Below, in pieces: positions 9,498 to 19,370 of a stretch of 64,000 nt of DNA; position 1 is the stretch's first letter, and every line of letters begins with the position of its first letter. Position numbers and translations under genes: made by a program. Below the pieces are notes generated by a model, which made no database searches, was not told where the DNA came from, and worked only from the letters and a program-made list of their open reading frames with translations. Source of the DNA: Macrostomum hystrix (lineage: Eukaryota > Platyhelminthes > Macrostomidae); assembly GCA_950097015.1 (NCBI GenBank), contig CATNEN010000001.1, forward strand, positions 8,985,001 to 9,049,000, given 5' to 3'.

Positions 9498-11757
9498 ATG
9501 TCGACTAAACCTAAGCAACCAAAAGACCCAAAGACGACCAAGCCACAGCAGCCACCACCGACTCAGACCAAGCGCAACCTCCGACAATCTACCGACGCAG
9601 TCGCCCAAGCCGCAGCAACCGACAAGAAGCAACGACGCCAATCCGCAGCTCCAACACAAGCCAGCAGCAACACCACTGAGGACACTGAGATGCTTTCTCC
9701 CCCCGCATCCAGTACATCCTCTCCCAACAACACCATCGTCCAAGTCCAAGCCCAAACCCAAGTCCAAGCCCAAGTCCCAGCCCAAATCCAAGCCCAAGCC
9801 CAAGTCCAATTCCAAGCCCAAGCCCAAGCCGACAAGCCGAGCCCAATCAGCAGTCCGAGCGACTCCAATGCTGGTTCAACAACGGCGAGTGCACGCAACT
9901 CCAAAGGTAGTAACTCTTCTTCTTGCACTTCCACATCGTCCAAAAGCCTTGACTTGCTTGCCATCAACAGTCTTGGGTGCTACACCAAATTTCTTATCCT
10001 TGACACCTGTCCAGTCGACTTTTATCCGAACGCCTTCACCAATCTTGCCGATGACCTCCTAAAAACGATCCAGGATGAAATTCTTCTTCTTGCGATCACG
10101 CACCGCTCTCAAGGTCGTCCGGAACTGAGACAAATTGTCTTGTACGGACCTTCTTACTCTTACTCCGGAGAAACCATCCAGGCAAACAACAACTGGCATC
10201 CGATCATCCGCAATCTTGCTCAACTCCTGTCGTCTCGACTTGACTTACCGGCCTTCAATTCTTGTCTTGTCAACGTCTACCGAACCGGCAACGACTTCGT
10301 AGGTTTCCACTCCGACAACGAGCCCGAACTTGGGCGAAATCCAGTCATCGCTTCTCGTTCTCTTGGCGCCACGCGACAATTCTGATTCCGAGCCATCTCC
10401 AACCGAGCAACTCTTCATTCCGAACCTCTTTATCACGGTAGTCGAATCGTCATGCGAGGAGACCCAGTCACTCTGCCAGCACTCCATCATCCAGGACGCC
10501 CGTGTCAAAGGCATGCGAATCAATCTTACCTTCCGAGTCACTTCTCCAGCCATTCAGGACATCAATGACTTTAACCAAGCTCCATCCAAGCCGTCCAATC
10601 CTCTTGACTCTTCCGTCTATGAAGTCGTCGAGGTATGTGACAAAACCATCGTCGAAGAAGACTCTTCTCCTTCTACTTCGCAACGAAAAGGTAATTCTTC
10701 TGTCCATAACAGCCAATTTCCGGATCAGCCTCCTTCAACTTCTACTTCTCAGCCGAAAGGTAACTCCAAGGTCGCTCCTGTACTCTTCCTCATTCCGAAA
10801 TCGACTCTTGACGAGCTTAGGTTCGAGAGGTTTCTTAAGGACAACTTCCCGACCGTTCGCATCAAGTCCGTCCAACGATGCTTCTACTCTTCTGGCTTCA
10901 AGGTCTTTGCTCTTGACTTCCAAGGTTACCAGCATCTTTCTTCCGACGATCTTAAGCATCCAACCATCGATGGCATCGAGGTAGAACGCCGCCTTCCCAT
11001 TCGACGTGAGGACGCCCAGGTCAACTCCAGACGTCTTCCGACCAACATCACGACTCCAAAAGCCTTGTCTTTCATCATCCGTCAGGTATCTCTTGCAACG
11101 GATCTTAAGGACCTTCTCTTGAGAATCCAGACGGTCGAGCCCAACATCTCAGGCATTTTCCGGATCATCTCCTCCTCTTCCAATGAGCCAACTCAATTTG
11201 TCCGAGCCTTCACGACAGACTTAGGTACGCAAGCCCGATGCATTTCCAAAGGCATCCACATCGGGTTCTTCCACTTCCGATGCGAGGCCAGCAGGTCACC
11301 TCCTCCACTAATGGCAACTCAGTGTGGTCATTGGCAGGCATTCGGCCACCATTCCAAGCAATGTGATCGTCGACCTGACGTCCGAGTGCGACAGCGTTAG
11401 TATCCCAGATTTATACATCCGATGCGCCAACTGCAAAGGTCCACACCAGTCAACTGATAAGGCATGTCCGGCACGACGAGCAGCCAACAATCGAGTCCAG
11501 GCATGGGCATCCAAAAATCTTCCTCCTCAGGTCCAACGTCTTCCTCCTCCGATGAGCTACGCCGCAGCTCTAGCTCCTCCTCCACAACAACGCCAAGCTA
11601 TTCCTCCTCTCATGCAAATTCCAACACTGCCGAACAACGACTCCAGCGAGGACTTTCCTTCTCTTCCAAACTCTTTGGTACCAAGGCAACCTTCGGTAAA
11701 CCAGGTTTCTTGCCTTCTCCAAAACGAAGCACTCACACTTAGACTCACATGGACTGG
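9498..11757 (+). pseudogene. LINE ORF1 with N-terminal AlkB-type dioxygenase, RRM-like core and zinc knuckles (copy 1, two frameshifts)
   Basis: ORF1 of a Jockey-like non-LTR retrotransposon. The first 155 residues are low-complexity (Gln, Ala, Ser, Thr). An AlkB-family 2OG-Fe(II) dioxygenase domain follows: YGPSYSYSGE, LPAFNSCLVNVY and the metal motif FHSDNEPELG (H271, D273). After a frameshift near 10385 it continues with the distal metal His (CQHSI) and RINLTFR, whose Arg residues bind 2-oxoglutarate in this family, so all catalytic positions are present. Then comes an RRM-like ORF1 core (10780-11290) and, across a second frameshift near 11340, two knuckles: C-G-H-W..GHHSKQC and CANCKGPHQSTDKACP, typical of the PRE_C2HC type. 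AlkB enzymes remove alkyl groups from nucleic acid; here RNA repair or demethylation is inference. Confidence 0.75.
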
Positions 11758-12145
11758 TAGAAAAGCTTCCTCATCCAAAGGCTGGACAATTCCCGGCTAC
11801 AAATATTGCGGGCCTTTGAATTCGCTTGAAATACAGCTAGATAAAAACAATAATCCAAATCCTGGGCATGAGCCTGTGAACGAGCTAGACTCTGTCTGCA
11901 TGTGGCATGATATCAAGTATAGGGATTTTCCAGAGAAGAATCGCTGGGACAAAGAAATGCTCAGAATGCTAGACAATATGGGGACTTCAAGCGGGTGGAG
12001 GGAATCGATCGCTCGGAAGCTAGTTAAAGCTGTTATTTTTGGTGACTCATTTTACCCCCTCTTATATCAAAAAACTGCTTCGATTCTTCAAATTTGCAAC
12101 CAACTACCCGCTGCTGCTCTACACTGGGTACTCGTTCGAGACTGA
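11758..12145 (+). pseudogene. Phospholipase A2 fragment (parvovirus VP1/Polinton type), in frame with LINE ORF1
   Basis: From about 11777 the frame reads TIPGYKYCGPLNSLE, PNPGHEPVNELDSVC, MWHDIKYRD, then RWDKEMLRMLDNM and RKLVKAVIFG. YCGPLN is the calcium-loop pattern and HD-x2-Y holds the catalytic His-Asp pair of the viral phospholipase A2 domain, which in parvoviruses breaches the endosome membrane and also occurs in Polinton-like and adintovirus elements. A second copy is at 57662-58040 (minus). The coding frame is continuous with the zinc-knuckle part of the LINE ORF1; the N-terminal part of this phospholipase is missing, so the join is most likely a recombination or insertion breakpoint. 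The last about 25 residues look unrelated. Confidence 0.68.
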
Positions 12146-12299
12146 TGCATCATAAGAAGCATATCGAAGATGAAATGGATCGAGACGAGAACTTCCGGTG
12201 CAAGCTGGCCATAAAGCCAACAGTAATCTACGAGTATGAAACGGAGGCGGCGCTGTGTGAGAAGATGGAAGAAGATCTGTTCAACGATAATGTGTGATT
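12146..12299 (+). other. Short open frame of unknown nature after the phospholipase fragment
   Basis: A frame of about 50 residues runs from MHHKKHIEDEM to LFNDNV and contains KPTVIYEYETEAALCEKME. It is acidic and shows no family I know. It may be the tail of the same viral or transposon gene in another frame, or unrelated. Weak call. Confidence 0.25.
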
Positions 12300-12435
12300 T
12301 GCATAGCTAACCTAAATTAGAACCTTCCTAACATTTTTTTCTGGCTGCCGCTCGTACCATTTTTCGCTAATTGCTTCTTTTCCGGTTTTTTTATTTCTGT
12401 ATTTCTGTATTTCTGTATTTTTAATATCAACTCAA

Positions 12436-12476
12436 ACACACTAGACTTTCCTATCGAGTGAATATTCATTCGATAG
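12436..12476 (+). repeat. Left part of a 60-bp minisatellite, split by the solo LTR
   Basis: Holds one partial unit (CACACTAGACTTTCC TATCGAGTGAATATTC) of the minisatellite that continues at 14791-15020, showing that the 2.3-kb element inserted inside the array. Confidence 0.8.
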
Positions 12477-14790
12477 TGAAATCGGTGGGCCTTTTACAAG
12501 CGCTGACCTGCACTCATGAGAGAAGATTCTTAAGGCGGGCGACAGAGTCCACTTAGATGACCGCTTAGCTACACGCGAGATTTCGCGGAAAGAGAGATGA
12601 GATGAAGGGAGGTTCAGCGGATGCAGGGAGTGGTCCTATCGGCCTCAGACTGGCCAGTCCCACTCGTCCCATAGGCCACAGGCGTGACAGCCGTGCCTAC
12701 CCCAAGCAGTGCTCGAAACCGGCTAAAAGTCTAAGAAGAGAGTCGGACTATCCGTAATCAGACAGGACAGGGCTAGAGAGCCTACTGCCGTCAGTAGCGT
12801 GTAAGTAACTGACTCCTAACCTTGGTAGCGGTGGTCGAAACGGCCCAGGCTCTTGTCACAGAAATGCGGAAAGGCTATTGGCAAAGCGGAAAATGATCTC
12901 AGGTAGCGCCACCACCCAATGCGCCTACGTTGCCACCGCAGACATTTGGGAACTTGGGTCCCCGGAGTACACAGCTCCTAGTTTATCACGCAGATCTAGA
13001 CAAGCCGAAAAAATAGGGCATTCTGCAACTTCCGTTTTAGACTGAGGTGAGAACCCCAGAATGGATCGAGACACGCCTCAAAAGGGGATTCCTGAATTCG
13101 CGCTACAGGGGTCTAGAAAGGTGGTACTCAGAACTCGAATGAAAATCCATAGCCGGAATCCTACTCGTGAAACATCAGGCACATTCTTTACATTAGACTG
13201 CAGCCTACACATTGGGTAACTAACAAATCCGAATCTGTGTGAGATGAGGAAATCAGAGGCAGGAGAGATTAGACAGAACACTGGCTGAGTGGTTACGCAA
13301 GCGCAAGATCATTAGATCATCACTCTCGCTCCCGTGGCGGCAGTCGCGAAAGGGGAATAGGGGAAAACTCCATTGGAAAGGGAGTTCGAACGTACACCTT
13401 GAACCCGCCGGAGAGGTAGAAGGAAAGCCCGCCAAGGATTCCCCCGACCTCCTAGGAAGAAATGCACGTCCTACACTCCGCATTTTGCTCGCAAATCCCT
13501 AGCTCCTTATTACTCTTATGCGCGCTTACAGTTGCCTTCCTGCCGCAGCCTTCGGCTCGGCATCACCAGAACCCGCCCCCCTAGGCGATTAGCCACTCAT
13601 GACCGAGGGCTGTCTAACGATAAAATAACGGTAAAAAGGAGGCATAGTAAAAGAAATTAAGTTGTTGTAAAATTAAGCCCAATAAGTTAAAAGTGCTTTA
13701 GATTAGATAGTTTATTAGGCTAGACAATTCCCTAACTCCCCTCCCACTAAATGCCGCCTAACTAAAGGTAAATTGTCCCTTAGGATTAACAATAATAAAC
13801 CGCTGCGCGGATTACTTAGCTGAACCTCGCTTGGCCGCGTGCTGCAGTCCCGTTGTTCTCGGGGAGAAAGGATGGGCAAAACAGTAAGGCAGAGAAAGGA
13901 AACTTCTGCGAGTTGGCAGGGGCCAACGCACTGGGAGCTCAGAGGCTCAATTTAGAGCTCACCTAAGGAGGTGGCTTGCGCTTAAGGGAATGGAATCAGG
14001 CAATTGGCCTGTACTATCTGCTCGGAGCTCAAGGCTCAAGGGTCTAAGCCCTACGTGGGTCCGGAATAGTGCTCTGGGTCCGGTGGGAGTCCGGCCCGGC
14101 AAAGGGATAGGTCCGGGGAAAGGTAAGGTAGGTCTCCCGGAACGGCCAGGTTGTCCTAGGGGCAGCGCAGCGCGCTTTCTTAAATAGTCCTGCAGCACGC
14201 CAACCCCGACATCCATCAAAGCAACCCACATTCGCGCCAGCCTGTCAACGGGGAATCGAAGCGGCGATGGCCGCCCCGATTACCCAATGAACCGACGGCG
14301 GGAAACGACAGATGTTCTGCTCGAACAGCCGTCGGCAGTCGGCCAATGATTGTTACTCCGCCAGGACAATGGGAAGCGCAGGCGCCGACCTGCCTACAGT
14401 GACATTTACATGTATCTAAAAGAGGGAGGTCATAAAGTCGAGCTGGGCTCGAATACTGTAAAGAAGTGGGAACATGAAGAATTAATGATCACTCATAATG
14501 CCCGAGTGATTCCCAATATCTGATCGCGGTTTGGAGGAGAATTATGACCTAAACTACTCATACAATAAAAGCTATGGCCGCGATCAGTCATTCCTACAGG
14601 GGTCTAGACAGATCCAGGGAGAAGGGATTCGACGGCTACTTAATTCACCGCCGCCCCAAACCCGGCCCTAAGATTAATGATCGTGTTTGCGGCCAGCTGC
14701 TATGTGGGTCGCAATTATTAGGTGCTTAAAAATTTGAAAAATTATGCTGGCTCACATTCCCACTCGATTCCCGCAGCACACTCCACATCA
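12477..14790 (+). mobile_element. 2.3-kb solo LTR-like element, copy 1
   Basis: Starts TGAAATCGG and ends CACATCA, i.e. TG...CA, and is flanked by a 4-bp duplication ATAG (12473-12476 and 14791-14794). Three further copies are at 42496-44814, 46989-49304 and 51438-53718. No copy has convincing coding potential. Near the 3' third is CGCTTTCTTAAATAGTCC, a TATA-like box followed about 30 bases later by a C-rich start-like region, and further on CAATAAAAGC, a polyadenylation signal, as in an LTR's U3-R-U5. This supports a long LTR left by recombination of a Gypsy-type retrotransposon (4-bp duplications fit Gypsy better than BEL). The internal region is not in the window. Confidence 0.72.
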
Positions 14791-15020
14791 ATAGGACAAA
14801 ATACACTACGAAAACACACTAGACTTTTCTATCGAGTGAATATTCATTCGATAGGACAAAATACACTACAAAAACACACTAGAGTTTCCTATCGAGTGAA
14901 TATTCATTCGATAGGACAAAATACACTACGAAAACACACTAGACTTTCCTATCGAGTGAATATTCATTCGATAGGACAAAATACACTACGAAAACACACT
15001 TCCTATCGAATCTCCATAGT
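14791..15020 (+). repeat. 60-bp minisatellite
   Basis: About 3.7 units of a 60-base repeat containing GGACAAAATACACTACGAAAA and TATCGAGTGAATATTCATTC. Each unit has the inverted pair CTATCGA..TTCGATAG, so each can form a hairpin. The array was split by the solo LTR on its left. Confidence 0.85.
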
Positions 15021-15225
15021 TACTCGCTTGCTAAAGCGTTTGTGTGTCTGTTTTATCTAACGCGTTAGATTTTTTCTGCATATTTGAGTATAGTCTAAAA
15101 CGCTCGAAAAAATAATTATGCAGGCGGTCTGTTCTTAGCACCCAATATCGCAGACATTGTAAAGGGTTTGAATATTCTAATCAGAAGTAATCTCAGTCTT
15201 GATTGGGTATTTAAAGGAAAGCGAA

Positions 15226-15423
15226 CGAATATTTTGTACAACATCTCAAACTCTGTTGCTGGAGGATAGATGCTGGTAGAGAAACCAAATTCAGTGAAAA
15301 GAGTTGTGCTAAGTAATAAGGAGATTCACGAGATTGTGCTGCAGTTTGAGACGGAAGATGGTTTTGGTGTTGATTTCAACGGTGAAGAGTTTGTATTGAC
15401 GTTGATCATTCAGAGAATGTAAG
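15226..15423 (+). pseudogene. C-terminal fragment resembling the minor virion protein (F54H12.2-like) of Polinton/adintovirus-type elements
   Basis: Reads LYNISNSVAGG, stop, MLVEKPNSVKRVVLSNKEI, then IVLQFETEDGFGVDFNGEEF and LTLIIQRM before TAA at 15421. A C terminus with an I-x-I-x-x-D-x-D-G-x-x-(V/L)DFNGE pattern and a final beta strand is the hallmark, as I remember it, of the F54H12.2-like family carried by Polinton-like elements. One in-frame stop and no upstream part make it a remnant. The pattern match is clear; the family name is from memory without a search. Confidence 0.45.
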
Positions 15424-15720
15424 CTGCTTAATGATTTCTGCAAAGTTATAGTAGCTGTCATAGTCCTTTATAATTACTCCATACTTATGAAACCAGTGAC
15501 TTTTAACTGCTAGATTAATATTAGGGACATTGATATCGACGTTGGGCCAATATTTTCTCATGTACTCGGTGCATTCTAGTTTGCATCGGTATTTACTCTT
15601 GTAATTAGGATTGGGAGCATTTTTAATGAGAATATAATTTTTTTCGGAGGATGAGCACCCTAGGTTTGGGATCTTGAGTTTGGGGATTGGGAATCTGGGT
15701 GTTAGTTTGATTGTCTTGGC
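15424..15720 (-). pseudogene. Protein fragment of unknown, possibly viral, origin (minus strand)
   Basis: Read on the minus strand there is an open stretch of roughly 95 codons containing PKLKIPNLGCSSSEKNY, YKSKYRCKLECTEYMRKYW and YGVIIKDYDSYYNF. A second, more damaged copy of the same protein is on the minus strand at 17650-18023 (KLKIPNLGCSSSGK). It converges on the virion-protein-like fragment at 15423, so both may derive from one integrated element. I do not recognise the family. Confidence 0.4.
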
Positions 15721-15764
15721 ACGCTTTTTGCAGGTTCACTATTTTTTCCTGATCTATTCGGGAG

Positions 15765-16371
15765 TACGAGGGGCGATCAAAAAGTTCTGCAACCAACTGT
15801 TCTATAGCCACTTCTGCTGCACCAAATAAAGTGAATTCCGTGACCGAGGCATCAGTGGCCCGCGCGGACACAATTGTGCCCGAGGATTGCGGTGTGACAC
15901 TGAGATTCCTTGCCTACGAGTTCGGTGTCAACTATGGAAGCGCCCACACCATCATGCATGAGCAGCTGGGCCGCTCCAAGACCTACGCCCGCTGGGTGCC
16001 GCACCTGCTCACAGTGGCACAGTGCGCTGAGCGCGTTCGAATCTGCCGCCTGTGGCTGGAGCTGTTCGAACCAAATGGTCCAAGAAGGCTGCCTGACGTC
16101 GTGACAGGAGACGAATGTTGGATTTCCTTCTTCACGATGAAGGACAAGCAGTCCAACATGGTCTTTTCTCGCATTCAGGACCAAATCAGAACTCGAGAGA
16201 CTACCAACATCAGAGTACCTCAGCTGCTTCCAGGCCTGGCGGATGCGAATGCAACGGTGCACTGAAGCTGAGGGGAAGTACTTTGAGGGAATGCAACACT
16301 GAATGTGTGCTCCAGTTTTCTCAGGACTTTGTAATAACGCAGCTTGCAAAACTTTTTTATCGCCCCTCGTA
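15765..16371 (+). mobile_element. Internally deleted mariner element
   Basis: Ends are inverted repeats beginning TACGAGGGGCGAT (about 28 bases, few mismatches) with TA at each outer edge (15765-15766, 16370-16371), the target dinucleotide of Tc1/mariner. At 607 bp it is about half the length of a full element. Confidence 0.85.
15831..16265 (+). pseudogene. Mariner transposase, N-terminal part only
   Basis: Contains the helix-turn-helix region (GVTLRFLAYEFGVNYGSAHT), the linker WVPHLLTVAQCAERV and the first catalytic Asp in VTGDECWI. The sequence then diverges at about 16170, so the second and third catalytic Asp residues of the DD34D triad are absent. It cannot transpose DNA by itself. The start at 15831 is not certain: the frame opens just inside the left inverted repeat, and mariner starts normally lie near there. 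Confidence 0.8.
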
Positions 16372-16375
16372 TTAA

Positions 16376-16700
16376 GGTGGCTGCGATAATTTTCTTGTCC
16401 AAGTTCATAAACTGGAAAGTCGAGAATATGGAGACGGATTTTTATTGGCGGGGACTCTTTTTCCTTCGGGAAGAATAAAGGTAATGGTTTGTGCATTATG
16501 GAGGCTGCGATAATTTTTGTCCTAGATATGCAACTCACAAACTGATGTGGAATATTAAAAGTAGAGAATTTAGAATATAGAGACGGAGTTTTCACGAGAG
16601 AGGCGGGGACCCCTTTTTCCTGATCTCTTCTGGAAGAATAAAGGTAATGGTTTGTACATTATGGAGGCTGCGATAATTTTTGTCCTAGAAGCCCCCTCTT
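16376..16700. repeat. Duplicated module (two copies)
   Basis: Two adjacent copies of a module containing GGTAATGGTTTGTGCATTATGGAGGCTGCGATAA-type sequence; two more degraded copies lie at 17910-18190. On the minus strand each copy opens with M-H/Y-KPLPLFF, so the module may be a repeated gene start with its promoter. It flanks the mariner element and the Merlin gene. Confidence 0.55.
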
Positions 16701-16704
16701 GCAT

Positions 16705-16870
16705 ACTACTAACACCGGATGGTGTTAGCATTATGGCAGCACACATTCTCTACTTTGATGGCACTGTTAGGACTGTTTTTCTTCATGCGTTTTCGTTTTC
16801 GTTTGCCTTTTGCGCTTGCGTTAGCATCAGAGTTAGAAACTGCATTTGAAGCATAGCTTCTAACTTCTTC
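16705..16870 (+). repeat. Fragment of the AlkB-LINE 5' region
   Basis: The line ACACCGGATGGTGTTAGCAT and CTCTACTTTGATGGCAC, then GGACTGTTTTTCTTCATGCG, matches the 5' region of AlkB-LINE copy 2 (20440-20520) closely and copy 1 (8465-8545) more loosely. Confidence 0.6.
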
Positions 16871-17147
16871 CTTTTATTGTGTCCAAGTCACCAAGACTAA
16901 GGTACGCTATTTCACTAAGTTGAAAACTCTTCCACACTTAGAGGATCCCCGTGTTCCAAAGTAAGGCCCCGTAACGAGAAGACTACCCAATCTTTAGCCT
17001 GACTACCAGGTTGTTTCCACTGCAAGGAAGCACCAGTGTTGAGGCCGGTGAAATACTCTGAGTCTGGCGTTCCTGTCTTGGTTATTTTCACCAATTGTGT
17101 GTGCCACGCTACCGCAGGTACAACAATACTATTTATACTAAACGATC

Positions 17148-17483
17148 ATGCCTTCACAAGGAGAGGTCCTCCTTCTCTACAAAGAAGCAACAAAGAAAGT
17201 AGAGCACTTTTACGACGAAATCGCTGTTTGGCGTGACACTCTGTTGAAGACGATAGATATCAACGATTTAAGGAAGATACCTAGCAACTACAAGTTTACA
17301 AAGGAACGGGACCTTTTCGATCTTCTAGACAATTGGAACGCTGCAAGAAGCCAGGAAGCCGCGGCTGCTGCAACAAAGCAAATAGGGCTCAAAGCCAGTC
17401 GAAAAAGAAAATTGGAGGAGAAGAAGAGCGAAATATTTTCTAACGTTGTTACCCGAACACAATCGCAAGAGTTGTCTTCTTGA
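17148..17483 (+). CDS. Unrecognised 111-residue protein
   Basis: An intact frame from MPSQGEVLLLYKEATKK to TRTQSQELSS. The middle (IDINDLRKIPSNYKFTKE, LFDLLDNWNAARSQEAA) and a Lys/Arg-rich stretch (KASRKRKLEEKK) suggest a helical protein with a possible nuclear-localisation signal. It follows a fragment of the LINE 5' region, in the position where ORF1 would be, but shares nothing with ORF1. No family recognised. Confidence 0.4.
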   Translation: MPSQGEVLLLYKEATKKVEHFYDEIAVWRDTLLKTIDINDLRKIPSNYKFTKERDLFDLLDNWNAARSQEAAAAATKQIGLKASRKRKLEEKKSEIFSNVVTRTQSQELSS

Positions 17484-17639
17484 CTATTTATTTTTTAAAG
17501 TTGTAAGCGCGTAGTTATGACGCTATAGGCCGCCTGTTCGAATATTCGTACATTGGTGAAGGGCTGTCATTATCAAAAAATATACCGATGAAGTCCATAC
17601 ATTCCTATTATGTTTGATGTCCGTGAGTAACAAGCGAGA

Positions 17640-18023
17640 AAAAATACAATTGCTTCATGGTTTCAGCAAAGTTATAGTAGCTGTCGTAATCTTATAATTA
17701 CTCCATACTTGTGATACCAGTAGAGAACTAGAGTTTGCATCGGTATTTACTCTTGTAATTAGGCTCGTCCGCTTTGTAATAAGATCCTGGAGAGACGATT
17801 GGAAACATTTTTATTGAGAATTAATTTTTCCAGAGGATGAGCACCCTAGGTTTGGGATCTTGAGTTTTGGGAATCTAGGTGTTAGTTTTATGGATTTTGA
17901 ATCAGAAAGAGAGAAGACTGCTTTCGTCTGGGGGAATCCTCTGATTTGCGGATAAAGAATTTCAAAAGGAGGCGGGGGTTTCCATGATCTCTTCGGGAAT
18001 AATAAGAATACTGGTTTCTGCAT
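17640..18023 (-). pseudogene. Second copy of the unknown KLKIPNLGCSSS protein
   Basis: The minus-strand frame from 18023 starts MQKPVFLLFPKRSWKPPPPF and reaches FPKLKIPNLGCSSSGKINS before a stop at 17811; beyond this, homology to 15424-15620 continues in pieces (YKSKYRCKL, YDSYYNFAE). The start resembles the M-x-KPLPLFF openings in the neighbouring duplicated modules, which suggests the same gene start has been copied several times. Confidence 0.4.
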
Positions 18024-18190
18024 TATGGCGACTACGTAAACGTTGTGTCCCAGGATACTATACTCACAGAATACAACTCACAAACTAATCAGGAATATTA
18101 AAAGTAGAGAATTTAGAATATGGAGACCGATTTTTGAGAGAGAGGCGGGAACCTTTTTCCTGATCTCTTGGAGAATAATAAAGTTAATAA
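18024..18190. repeat. Further copy of the 180-bp module
   Basis: Shares AATATTAAAAGTAGAGAATTTAGAATAT, GAGAGAGGCGGG and TTTTTCCTGATCTCTT with 16548-16630. Confidence 0.5.
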
Positions 18191-18204
18191 TAAGGATCTT
18201 TTTT

Positions 18205-18856
18205 CAAGCTAGCCATTTGACACTGCAGCAGATCGTCGACTACATCTACTGGTGGTCTGTGAGAGTCCGCTTGGACGAAATCTAACGCCAGTGTCGCATC
18301 TCGTCGCGCAATGCTGTTGCCGACTGGAGTAACTTCTGTCGAGACATTTGTGCCCAGTACCTGCTGGATCACTTTGTCGAGCTGGGCGGCCCTGGCCGAG
18401 ATGTCGAAGTAGACGAGTCCGAGTTTTTTCATCGCAAATGTTGGAGCCTACCGCAAAGGCCATTGGGTACTGGGAATGGTGGAGCGCGGCACTCAAAAGT
18501 GTATGATAGTGGTCGTCGAAGATCGACAAGCTGCGACACTACTGCCTGTGATCCAACGTTACGTGCTTCCCGGAACAAGAATCATCACGGATGGTTGGGC
18601 TGCGTACAACGAACGCACTGCCAAATCACGCGTCTGTAAACCACCGGCTCCATTTTGTGGACCCCAGGACCCAACGGTTCATACGAACACTATCGAGGGA
18701 ACGTGGGCGCATTGCAGGGCGAAGTTTCGCAACATGTACGGGACGAGTGACGGTCTATTCGAAACTCGTCTGCAGGAATTTCTGTGGCGCCGTCTATATC
18801 CACGGAATGTGTTTGGCAACTTTCTCTACTGGGTGTCACATTATTATCCCCTCTAA
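18205..18856 (+). pseudogene. Merlin (IS1016/ISXO2-like) DNA transposase with frameshifts
   Basis: Cut-and-paste transposase of the Merlin superfamily. In order: a helix-turn-helix region (LTLQQIVDYIYWWSVRV; SSRNAVADWSNFCRD), the first acidic motif VEVDESEF near 18405, YRKGHWVLGMVERGT, VVVEDRQAATLLPVI, IITDGWAAYN with the second Asp, and HTNTIEGTW with the Glu, ending WRRLYPRNVFGNFLYW and a stop. There is a stop near 18283, a frameshift between 18408 and 18450, and a compensating pair of shifts at 18615-18665 (the alternate frame reads SVNHRLHFVDP). Family call is firm; the copy is not functional as read. Confidence 0.8.
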
Positions 18857-19062
18857 TTATCTTTCTCGTGACTTCGAACTCTAATTTGAACTTTTTTGGT
18901 GGTGGGTTATCTTTTCTGAACTTCTCTGACTACGGTTTGACGTAATCTCTAATAACTTGTCGCTTTTTTTAATTAAAATAATATAACGAAAAAAACATAG
19001 CTATGCCGACAAACTCTATATACAGATTAGTGCAGTACATACGGCCGCTAAAGAAAGCGAAT

Positions 19063-19187
19063 ATTATGTGCTGTAGTCTGCTGAGCAGCCTCCAGGCCAT
19101 CTGTGGAGTCAGCGCTGCCCTAGTGCTGTGGGAGGGCTTGGGAGTAGGAAGTCTGCGGTTAACCATGCACACTCACCTCCGCTCCGT
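19063..19187 (+). repeat. Fragment of the AlkB-LINE 5' region
   Basis: Matches 20285-20390 nearly base for base (CTGCTGAGCAGCCTCCAG, AGTCAGCGCTGCCCTAG, GGGAGGGCTTGGGAGTAGG). It stands 1.1 kb upstream of the full copy of the same segment, so the 5' region is present twice here. Confidence 0.7.
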
Positions 19188-19370
19188 TTGTTTCAATAAA
19201 TTGAATTAAAAAATAAATAAAATGTGATTTAAGGGCGATTTTTACATCGTTTACAGCAGGCGGTCAAGCGCCCTGCTGGTACTTCATCCGGGCCGGCACA
19301 TAAAAGACAGCACACGGCTGTGCAGGTGGTGCCTGACACCGCAAACGCCTGCGTACAGGCACGGAGACCA

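Noticed and set aside
9477-9967. Minus-strand Gly/Leu/Trp-rich frames opposite the LINE ORF1 N terminus
   Set aside because: They are antisense to a CAAGCCCAAG repeat coding Gln/Ala in ORF1 and have no homologue at the second copy.
12600-14760. Possible ribosomal RNA or other structured RNA in the 2.3-kb repeat
   Set aside because: The sequence looks stable and rRNA-like in places, but I could not match any conserved rRNA block, and TG...CA ends with target duplications explain it better as an LTR.
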